NCBI GenBank assembly: GCA_900557505.1
Contig: USTC01000082.1
Location: 1 to 6,176, forward strand
Source: an uncultured Collinsella sp.
GTDB lineage: Bacteria; Actinomycetota; Coriobacteriia; Coriobacteriales; Coriobacteriaceae
Reading direction: 5' to 3'
Length of the DNA stretch: 6,176 nucleotides
Made by a program: the position numbers and the translations under genes. Position 1 is the stretch's first letter; each line of letters begins with the position of its first letter. This document shows positions 1 through 5,543 of this stretch, piece by piece. The notes beneath the pieces were generated by a model, which had not been told where the DNA came from, made no database searches, and saw only the letters and a list, made by a program, of their open reading frames with translations.

Positions 1-611
1 AAGATGGCCGCCAGCTCAAAGAGCATGCCCACCTGCGCCAGCGCCATCACGGGATAGTCGGCACCCGGCAAAAACACCAAGGCACCCGTCGCCATGTTGG
101 TGAGCGCGCACGAGGGAATGATGCGATTTGCCGCCGCGATGCGCATAAAAGCAAAGTTGGCGGCAAAAGCCGTCTCCTTGTCCGTACGATCGAGGATCCA
201 GCGGGCAAGCGTCTCGAGCAGATAGGTCTTATCAGTCGCCGCCACCACGCCGAGCATAGGCGTAGATTCCTCAACGAACGGCACCTCGACGGCGGACTCG
301 GCAAGCACGCACACGGGCGCGCCGGCAATCACGAGCTCCTGCACGGCACTCTCCAGGCGGTCGGATCCGCACGAGAGGACCAGCACCACGTCGGTATCGG
401 CCTTGGGAACGATACGGTCCTCCCCCAGGCGATCAACACGCACAATGCCCGAAGTCGTCTGCGGCACAAAGGCATCGCGAACCGTCTCGACCAAAAAGCG
501 AGACGCAGTCGAATCAAGGTAAACCGAGACACGCACCGGTGTATCGGAGTCCTTCTTAACAGACGCGCCCATCTTAAAAGCGCTGGTCAACTTATCTACG
601 GGAATCTTCAT
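1..611 (-). CDS. DUF697-like (YcjF-type) protein, 3' end beyond the window
   Basis: The reading frame opens with ATG at 611 and stays open to the left edge (203 codons plus two bases), so the C-terminus is missing. A strong Shine-Dalgarno (GGAGGGG, 6-nt spacer) supports this start, 18 nt after rodA. Residues 25-105 look like an alternating beta/alpha fold: VRVSVYLD, then DVVLVLSCGSD (73-84), then AGAPVCVLAE (96-105). No P-loop or other nucleotide-binding motif is visible. Residues 146-203 contain FMRIAAANRIIP and FLPGADYPVMALAQVGMLFE, which resemble the DUF697 pattern (Ala/Asn-rich helix, a Pro-Gly-x-Asp turn, then Q-x-x-M-L). DUF697 proteins are membrane-associated in some families and often sit beside GTPase-like domains, but their function is poorly defined. 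I infer co-transcription with the elongation genes. The specific role is unknown; the family call is by pattern only and could be wrong. Confidence 0.6.
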   Translation of the reverse strand, partial: MKIPVDKLTSAFKMGASVKKDSDTPVRVSVYLDSTASRFLVETVRDAFVPQTTSGIVRVDRLGEDRIVPKADTDVVLVLSCGSDRLESAVQELVIAGAPVCVLAESAVEVPFVEESTPMLGVVAATDKTYLLETLARWILDRTDKETAFAANFAFMRIAAANRIIPSCALTNMATGALVFLPGADYPVMALAQVGMLFELAAI

Positions 612-617
612 GGCAAA

Positions 618-624
618 CCCCTCC
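618..624 (-). promoter_or_regulatory. Ribosome binding site of the DUF697-like gene
   Basis: On the minus strand GGAGGGG lies 6 nt before the ATG at 611, within the 18-nt gap after the rodA TAA stop. It fixes the start of the last gene and shows that this gene is translated in its own right. Confidence 0.75.
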
Positions 625-629
625 AGCGG

Positions 630-1856
630 TTACGCGGCGCCCGAACGATGCCGCCATATGGATTGTACGATACCCACCGTCAGCAACTGAATCATCATCG
701 ACGACGAACCAAAACTAATAAACGGCAGCGGAATACCAGTAATCGGCATCATGCCAATGCACATGCCGATGTTCTCGAAGGTCTGGAACGCCCACATGCC
801 GACGATACCCACGCACGATAGGCGCAAGAACAATGACTCGCACTTAAAGGCAACGCGGATCGTCGAGAAGATCAGCAGCACGTAGAGGCACAGGAGCAAA
901 AAGGAACCGCAAAAGCCAAAGGTCTCGGACAGGAAGGCGAAGACGAAATCGGTGTGGAACTCGGGTAGAAAGCCGCCGGCCGACTGCGTCGCGTGGCCCA
1001 GGCCCTTACCAAAGAAGCCACCCGAGCCGACGGCAATGAGCGACTGCTGCAGGTTGTAGGCATCATCCGAATCGGCTTTGTCGGGGTTGATGAAGACTGT
1101 CAGACGATTCATCTGATACTGCTTGATAAGCACGTCGTGTCCAAGGAGCGAATCAAAGACCGAGTCGAGCGCCAAGATGAGCGCAATCAAACCAACCAGC
1201 AGGGCCAAGGTCGACAGCACCCATTCGCGGCGTGCACCGCTCATGCAGATGACGATGGCACCCGAGACCAGCACGACCAGGCCCGAGCCCAGGTCGCCCA
1301 TGGCGACGACGGCCAAGAACGGAATGGACAGCATACCGCAGAGCTTAATGTAGTCGCGAACGGTATCGATGCGGCCGTTGTATTGCGAGCCAAGCGTGGC
1401 CATAAAGAAAATGGTGATGAGCTTGGCAAGCTCAACCGGCTGGAATGTCAAACCGATACCGGGAATCTTGATCCAACCCGTCATTCCCAAGCCGCCCGTG
1501 TAGGACAGGCCCGGAATCTTAGGCGAGAAGATCACAATAAGGTCAATGACGAGCAGCGCCGTCGAGAAATTGGAAATACCACGTAGGTCGGTGCGCCAGA
1601 CGAGCACCGCCAGCACCGCGCCAATGCCAATGCCCAGCAGGTGGCGCGAGAACGAGGCATCGGCCTTAAACTGCGACGCCGACCAAATAATGATGGCGCC
1701 ATAGGCAACGAGCGCGACGGTAGCCAGCAGCACGCCGATGTGTACCTTCTGGCGGAACGTGCCGCGCGAGGCCGAGAGCTGCTTGTTAACGCGGTCCAGG
1801 CTGCTGCGAGAGCCGGTTTTGGTTGAGCGGAACAGGTCCGCCGGCGAAAAGTCCAT
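630..1856 (-). CDS. rodA: RodA, SEDS-family peptidoglycan glycosyltransferase
   Basis: RodA polymerises lipid II into glycan strands in the membrane and works as a pair with PBP2, encoded immediately upstream. The 408-residue protein is highly hydrophobic, with about ten membrane segments beginning near residue 38. SEDS motifs appear in order: GMTGWI (124-129), FQPVELAKL (138-146), QQSLIAVGSGGFFGKGLG (270-287), LPEFHTDFVFAFLSE (297-311) and TGIPLPFISFGSSS (373-386). The HTDF motif (301-304) holds the aspartate I take to be the one essential for RodA activity in other species. The composition and the PBP2 neighbour favour RodA over FtsW. An N-terminal cytoplasmic stretch of about 37 residues, rich in Arg, Lys and Ser, precedes the first membrane segment and seems longer than in E. 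coli RodA. The ATG at 1856 follows a perfect AGGAGGT. Confidence 0.96.
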   Translation of the reverse strand: MDFSPADLFRSTKTGSRSSLDRVNKQLSASRGTFRQKVHIGVLLATVALVAYGAIIIWSASQFKADASFSRHLLGIGIGAVLAVLVWRTDLRGISNFSTALLVIDLIVIFSPKIPGLSYTGGLGMTGWIKIPGIGLTFQPVELAKLITIFFMATLGSQYNGRIDTVRDYIKLCGMLSIPFLAVVAMGDLGSGLVVLVSGAIVICMSGARREWVLSTLALLVGLIALILALDSVFDSLLGHDVLIKQYQMNRLTVFINPDKADSDDAYNLQQSLIAVGSGGFFGKGLGHATQSAGGFLPEFHTDFVFAFLSETFGFCGSFLLLCLYVLLIFSTIRVAFKCESLFLRLSCVGIVGMWAFQTFENIGMCIGMMPITGIPLPFISFGSSSMMIQLLTVGIVQSIWRHRSGAA

Positions 1857-1860
1857 CGCA

Positions 1861-1868
1861 ACCTCCTA
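1861..1868 (-). promoter_or_regulatory. rodA ribosome binding site fused to the mrdA stop codon
   Basis: The minus strand reads TAGGAGGT. The TAG stop of mrdA (1868-1866) overlaps a full-strength AGGAGGT placed 4 nt before the rodA ATG. Ribosomes finishing PBP2 stop on the rodA initiation site, which favours coupled synthesis of the transpeptidase and its polymerase partner. Confidence 0.8.
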
Positions 1869-3935
1869 TCGAACCGAGGAATCGCCCGTGGCCGTCGACG
1901 TGTCGGGCTCGTCATAAATCGCACCGAGGACATCGCGCACGACGTGCAACGCGGTATCGGAGCCGCCACCGCCCTGCTCCAAGATAGTGGCAATCACGTA
2001 CTTAGGGTCATCGGCCGGCGCGTAGGCGCAAAACCACGCGTAATCGTCCTCGCCGCTCTTCTCGCCCGTGCCGGACTTGCCGTAGACCGTAGGGGTCAGG
2101 GAGTTAAAGTGCGCGGCGGTCGAAGTCGATGCGGAGTAAATCACATCGTGCATGCCGTTGCGAACAAGAGCCAAATCCGAATCGCTGTTGATCTTGGCCT
2201 CCAGGCGCTTCTTCTTGCCCTTGCCGTTGTACTTGTAGGCGTCACCGTCGCCATCGCGCGACACGGCTGACAAAAACACGTGAGGCACGTACTGTTTGCC
2301 GCCGTTGGCAAGACCCATATAGGCGCACGCCATCTGCAGGGGCGTCACCAGGATGTCGCCCTGGCCGATGGCAATGTTGGTCATATCGCCGGCATTCCAC
2401 TTGCGGTCCTCGGCAGATGCGTCGGTAAAGTAAGACTCTTTCCACTCGGCATCGGGAATACGGCCCGTGCCCTCACTCGGCAGGTCGATGCCGCAGGTCT
2501 TGCCCAGGCCCCAGCGACGAAAGACCTCCTGCAGGCCCTCGGGATGTTGCTCGTCATAAAAGAACGCCTTGCCCATGTCGTAGAACACGGGGTCGCAGGA
2601 ATTGGCGATACCGGACTGCAGCGTCATGACACCATGTCCGGATTGAAGCCAGCAACGCTTGCCCCACGACTTGCCCAGACCCGTCCAATAGCCGGTGCAG
2701 TTGGTTGTCTGCGTTGAAGTGTAGGTTCCAAACTCAAGACCAGCCAGCGCCGAGAGCGGCTTAATGGTCGAAGCCGACATGTACTGGCCGCTAATGGCGC
2801 GGTTGAGCAGCGGATGCGAACCCTCGTCATCGTTGAGCTCGGTCCAAACATCGTTGGAGACGCCGCCGATAAACACCGAAGGATCGAACTTGGGCTCGCT
2901 GGCCATGCCCAGAATCTCGCCGTTATTGGGGTCGAGGCACACCACGGCACCATTGCCGGCGTCGCTGTGGCCTGTGGTCTTAGCGAGCTCAATGGCACTT
3001 GCAAGCGCCGTCTCGCAGGCTTGCTGAATCTTGAGGTCAAGCGTGAGCTTGATGTCGGAGCCGGCCTTGGCGGGCACGGCGCCGGCCTGACCGGTCACAT
3101 TGCCCGAAGCATCGACCTTCACCGTCTGCTCGCCGCGAATACCCTGCAGCAAGTTCTCGTAGTAGCTCTCGACGCCCGCCTGGCCCACGATATCACCCGA
3201 CTGGTATGTAATCTGACCGGCGGCGCTATCGTTATCGCCCGAAGCTTTCTTGTTCTGCGCCTCGAGCTGCTCGGAGGTAATGGTGCCGGTATAGCCCAAA
3301 ATGTGACAGGCCGTCTCGCCGTACGGGTACTGGCGCTCGGTGCGCTCGGCAATCTTCACGCCCGGGAACTCGCCGGCATGCTCCTTGATATAGGCAACCG
3401 TGGAGCGGCGCACGTCCGTCGCGATGGTATGTAGGCTCTGGGCGCCCTCGGAATTGTCCTGAATGTTGCGCAGAACCGCGACGTAGGGCATGCCGAGCAC
3501 ATTCGCGAGGTGATGCACCAGCACGGTGTCGTCGGCCAGGTCGCGATAAGCAACGACGGCAAGTGAGGGACGGTTTTGCACAAGTGCCACGCCATTGCGA
3601 TCAAGGATTCGCCCGCGCACAGCCGGCGTGGTGACGGTACGGGTCTGGTTGCTCTTGGCCTGCTTGTCGTAGTAGTCCGATGAGACCATCTGCATGCCCC
3701 ACAGCTTGACGGCGAGTGCGGCAAACATCGCGCCCACGCCGGCGGTGAGGATGGAGAAGCGACCCTTGAAGGCAGTCGCGGCGGTATTGTCCTCGCCCTC
3801 GGTGGCGCGCGGGGCCGTTCCATGCTGTGTGTCGTAGGTAAAACGGGAATCGCCGCGGCGCATGATGACCAGCGCGACCACAATAGCCACGACCAGCACG
3901 ATACCGGCGATGATAACCGTCATCTGGGAAGACAT
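1866..3935 (-). CDS. mrdA: Penicillin-binding protein 2, class B transpeptidase of elongation
   Basis: PBP2 cross-links glycan made by RodA and is a beta-lactam target; its catalytic domain lies outside the cell. The protein has 689 residues. The usual membrane anchor is at about 59-80, followed by the pedestal region with VRGRILDRNG (106-115), RQYPYGETACHILGY (201-215) and QSGDIVGQAGVE (245-256). The transpeptidase motifs are S389-T-I-K392, S446-C-D448 and K620-S-G-T623. The segment with Cys413, Cys428-Trp and GHG (433-435) before SCD is typical of the PBP2 subfamily, which separates it from FtsI-type proteins. Two oddities stand out: an extra hydrophobic segment at residues 7-25, ahead of the normal anchor, and YMSAS in place of the usual YPPGS just before the catalytic serine. 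The ATG at 3935 has GGGGAGG 7 nt upstream, so the extension appears to be translated. Confidence 0.96.
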   Translation of the reverse strand: MSSQMTVIIAGIVLVVAIVVALVIMRRGDSRFTYDTQHGTAPRATEGEDNTAATAFKGRFSILTAGVGAMFAALAVKLWGMQMVSSDYYDKQAKSNQTRTVTTPAVRGRILDRNGVALVQNRPSLAVVAYRDLADDTVLVHHLANVLGMPYVAVLRNIQDNSEGAQSLHTIATDVRRSTVAYIKEHAGEFPGVKIAERTERQYPYGETACHILGYTGTITSEQLEAQNKKASGDNDSAAGQITYQSGDIVGQAGVESYYENLLQGIRGEQTVKVDASGNVTGQAGAVPAKAGSDIKLTLDLKIQQACETALASAIELAKTTGHSDAGNGAVVCLDPNNGEILGMASEPKFDPSVFIGGVSNDVWTELNDDEGSHPLLNRAISGQYMSASTIKPLSALAGLEFGTYTSTQTTNCTGYWTGLGKSWGKRCWLQSGHGVMTLQSGIANSCDPVFYDMGKAFFYDEQHPEGLQEVFRRWGLGKTCGIDLPSEGTGRIPDAEWKESYFTDASAEDRKWNAGDMTNIAIGQGDILVTPLQMACAYMGLANGGKQYVPHVFLSAVSRDGDGDAYKYNGKGKKKRLEAKINSDSDLALVRNGMHDVIYSASTSTAAHFNSLTPTVYGKSGTGEKSGEDDYAWFCAYAPADDPKYVIATILEQGGGGSDTALHVVRDVLGAIYDEPDTSTATGDSSVR

Positions 3936-3942
3936 CTACGGG

Positions 3943-3951
3943 CCTCCCCTA
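3943..3951 (-). promoter_or_regulatory. mrdA ribosome binding site fused to the mreD stop codon
   Basis: The minus strand reads TAGGGGAGG, with the TAG stop of mreD at 3951-3949. GGGGAGG sits 7 nt before the ATG at 3935. This decides the PBP2 start in favour of the longer form; the next in-frame ATG, at 3863, has no Shine-Dalgarno. Confidence 0.8.
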
Positions 3952-4512
3952 TTTGAGTTTGCGGGTCTTGGGCTTAAAGCGCATGCCCGTCTGATGACCA
4001 CCGCGTGCGGAGAATCCGTAACCGGACTGCGGCACGACACCGGACATCAAAAACGGAATGGCAACCAGACCCGTCAGGATCGAAGACGGCAGGGCGTGTC
4101 CAAAAACAGCTACCACAAAGCTCGACTCCAAACCCATAAACAGCAAGATGATGCTGTAGACCACGTTGATGGCAAGCGCGAAGGCGCCCACGGTAATACC
4201 GCGCGCGCTCGGGGAGCCGCTCGTCTGACCGGCAGCGCTGTGCACCAGGGCAAAACTGCCCACCGTCAACAGCAGCGACATAACGCCCACCGGAACGGCG
4301 GAAAGATCATAGAACAGGCCGCTGCAAAAACCGCAGACGACAGCCCGCGTGGGATCGCCCGAGAACACGCTCAGGCATACCAGGATAATCATAAAGTTGA
4401 CGCGACCGCCCGCAATGGAGATCTGCGGCGCCAGGCCCGCCTGCAGCAGCACGCACACAATGGCGGCGATTACAAACGTGCGGGAGCTCGCCCCCTGCTC
4501 GTGTAGATCCAT
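3949..4512 (-). CDS. mreD: MreD, membrane component of the elongation complex
   Basis: MreD is a small polytopic membrane protein that, with MreC, connects MreB filaments to the RodA-PBP2 synthase. From the start chosen here it has 187 residues, a usual size for the family. There are five or six hydrophobic segments. The middle part contains GRVNFMIILVCLSVFSGDPTRA followed by CGFCSGLFYDLS, matching the MreD pattern of a helix after the first loop and a G-F-x-x-G-L-x-x-D turn. The C-terminus is basic (RGG, then KPKTRKLK), as expected for a cytoplasmic tail. Start choice: an ATG two codons earlier (4518) lies only 1 nt from the Shine-Dalgarno AGGGGG, while the ATG at 4512 has a 7-nt spacer, so I prefer 4512. 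The family is poorly conserved, so the call leans on position between mreC and mrdA as well as sequence. Confidence 0.93.
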   Translation of the reverse strand: MDLHEQGASSRTFVIAAIVCVLLQAGLAPQISIAGGRVNFMIILVCLSVFSGDPTRAVVCGFCSGLFYDLSAVPVGVMSLLLTVGSFALVHSAAGQTSGSPSARGITVGAFALAINVVYSIILLFMGLESSFVVAVFGHALPSSILTGLVAIPFLMSGVVPQSGYGFSARGGHQTGMRFKPKTRKLK

Positions 4513-4519
4513 GGACATG

Positions 4520-4526
4520 CCCCCTA
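4520..4526 (-). promoter_or_regulatory. mreD ribosome binding site fused to the mreC stop codon
   Basis: The minus strand reads TAGGGGG, with the mreC TAG stop at 4526-4524 running into a G-rich Shine-Dalgarno. Its distance to the two possible mreD starts (1 nt to 4518, 7 nt to 4512) points to 4512. Confidence 0.65.
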
Positions 4527-5522
4527 TTCGCTCGAGCCGGAATCGGTCGCCTCGGACGTGTCGGAACTGTCATCCGAGCTCTCGTCCTTCGTCTTGGTCG
4601 CAGCATCGCGCGAGGTGCCCTGCGGCGTGCTGTTGGCCGTGCTCACGTCCTCGTCCGAGGCCGACTGCTCGTCGGTCAGCGAGGTGATGACGAGCACCTC
4701 CTCGTTATTCTCTGCCGTGGTCTGGGCACGTACGACGATGGTGTAATACACATCGTTGGCCGACTTCTCCACCGAGGAAACGGTGCCGAGCGGCAGGCCC
4801 TTGGGGAACACGCCGCCAATGCCAGAGGTCACGATGATGTCGCCGACTTTGACGTCGGAGTCAACACTCACGTACTCAAGGCGCAGGGTGCCATCGGGCT
4901 GGCCCTGCAGCATACCCTGGGCGCGCGTGTCCTGCACCATAGCCGACACGCCCGAGTTCTCGTCGCCAATCAGGCGCACGGTAGAGGTCTTGGCCGATAC
5001 CTCGATAATCTGGCCGATAACACCGGCGGAACTCGTCACGGGCATGTTGATGGTAAGGCCGTCGGCAGAGCCCTTGTCGATGGTAACGGTCGAGGTCCAG
5101 GCATCGCCCGAGGCACCGACAATACGAGCGGCGGTCGACTTAAGGTTGTAGGTCGATTGCAGCCCGACCAGGCCCTCCAGGCGCTCGGCAGTCTTTTGAG
5201 CCTCGGAAAGCTCGGCGACCTTAGAGGTCAGCACCTCGTTTTGCTTCTTGAGGTCATCGAGCGACTCCTGCGAAGCCGTGAGGTTGGAGAACACGTTGCC
5301 GATCGCATTGAAGGGAGCCGCCACGGCCGACCCCAAAAAGCGCACCGGCGAGGTAATCGTCGTCACACCCGAGCGCACGGCATGAATCGGCCCGGCCTCG
5401 CCCTCACGGATATAAAACGTGAGCAGCAACACCGAAATCAGGCTGAAAACAATCAACGGGCGCATACCCGTTGATTGTCGCTTGGTATTCAGATTTGGAG
5501 AGAAACCCGAAGATCGTGCCAA
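4524..5522 (-). CDS. mreC: MreC, rod shape-determining protein
   Basis: MreC is a single-pass membrane protein whose extracellular part binds and activates PBP2 within the Rod complex. The 332 residues comprise a short basic cytoplasmic tail (1-21), a membrane segment (22-38), a coiled-coil region (about 84-118, with LDDLKKQNEVLTSKVAEL) and the beta-rich MreC domain (about 128-280). The last contains VTIDKGSADGL, SSAGVIGQI and VTSGIGGVFPKGLPLGTV, all typical of the family. From residue 283 a low-complexity tail of about 50 residues is dominated by Ser, Asp, Thr and Glu; it would lie outside the cell. The start is TTG at 5522, chosen because AAGGTGG lies 7 nt before it. The first in-frame ATG (codon 20, 5465) has no good Shine-Dalgarno and would remove the cytoplasmic tail. 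A perfect hairpin covers codons 15-25. Confidence 0.95.
   Translation of the reverse strand: MARSSGFSPNLNTKRQSTGMRPLIVFSLISVLLLTFYIREGEAGPIHAVRSGVTTITSPVRFLGSAVAAPFNAIGNVFSNLTASQESLDDLKKQNEVLTSKVAELSEAQKTAERLEGLVGLQSTYNLKSTAARIVGASGDAWTSTVTIDKGSADGLTINMPVTSSAGVIGQIIEVSAKTSTVRLIGDENSGVSAMVQDTRAQGMLQGQPDGTLRLEYVSVDSDVKVGDIIVTSGIGGVFPKGLPLGTVSSVEKSANDVYYTIVVRAQTTAENNEEVLVITSLTDEQSASDEDVSTANSTPQGTSRDAATKTKDESSDDSSDTSEATDSGSSE
5446..5478 (-). terminator. Terminator-like hairpin inside the start of mreC (possible attenuator)
   Basis: On the minus strand ACAATCAACGGG (5478-5467) and its exact reverse complement CCCGTTGATTGT (5460-5449) flank a 6-nt loop, TATGCG. The last stem T begins a run of four T (5449-5446). 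Three G-C pairs close the loop. The T-run follows the hairpin only on the coding strand, the orientation of an intrinsic terminator for mreB-to-mreC transcription. The stem is only half G+C and the T-run is short, so full termination is unlikely; pausing, partial attenuation or an mRNA stability effect are possible. The function is inferred; the inverted repeat itself is certain. Confidence 0.45.
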
Positions 5523-5529
5523 ATGGAAT

Positions 5530-5536
5530 CCACCTT
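5530..5536 (-). promoter_or_regulatory. mreC ribosome binding site supporting a TTG start
   Basis: On the minus strand AAGGTGG lies 7 nt before TTG (5522-5520). No ATG or GTG lies at a suitable distance, so this site decides the start. CCAAA (5540-5536) and TTTGG (5523-5519) are complementary and bracket the site, with the TTG inside the second arm; the pairing is only 5 bp. Confidence 0.65.
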
Positions 5537-5543
5537 TTGGAAA

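Noticed and set aside
993..1586. Long plus-strand open frame opposite rodA (197 codons)
   Set aside because: It mirrors the codon pattern of rodA, encodes a charged sequence (many Gln, Asp, His, Arg) without recognisable motifs, and has no supported start. It is an antisense shadow of a GC-rich gene.
1532..1993. Minus-strand open frame across the mrdA-rodA junction in another reading frame
   Set aside because: Its Arg/Ser/Pro-rich product is typical of an off-frame reading, and the overlapping rodA and mrdA frames are strongly supported.
2610..2618. SCD in place of SxN in PBP2 as a lost catalytic motif
   Set aside because: An aspartate at this position, often as SCD or SAD, is normal for the PBP2 subfamily, so it is not a defect.
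2814..3434. Plus-strand open frame opposite mrdA (206 codons)
   Set aside because: It lies wholly inside a well-identified PBP2 gene, has no motif or neighbour to support it, and is best explained by third-position GC bias.
3862..4506. Plus-strand open frame spanning the start of mrdA and most of mreD (214 codons)
   Set aside because: It covers a gene junction and looks tempting by length, but its product is rich in His, Gln, Arg and Ala with no domain, as expected for an antisense reading of membrane-protein codons.
5463..5465. ATG at codon 20 of mreC as the true start
   Set aside because: No good Shine-Dalgarno precedes it and it lies in the loop of the hairpin. The TTG at 5522 has AAGGTGG at a 7-nt spacing and keeps the expected basic cytoplasmic tail.
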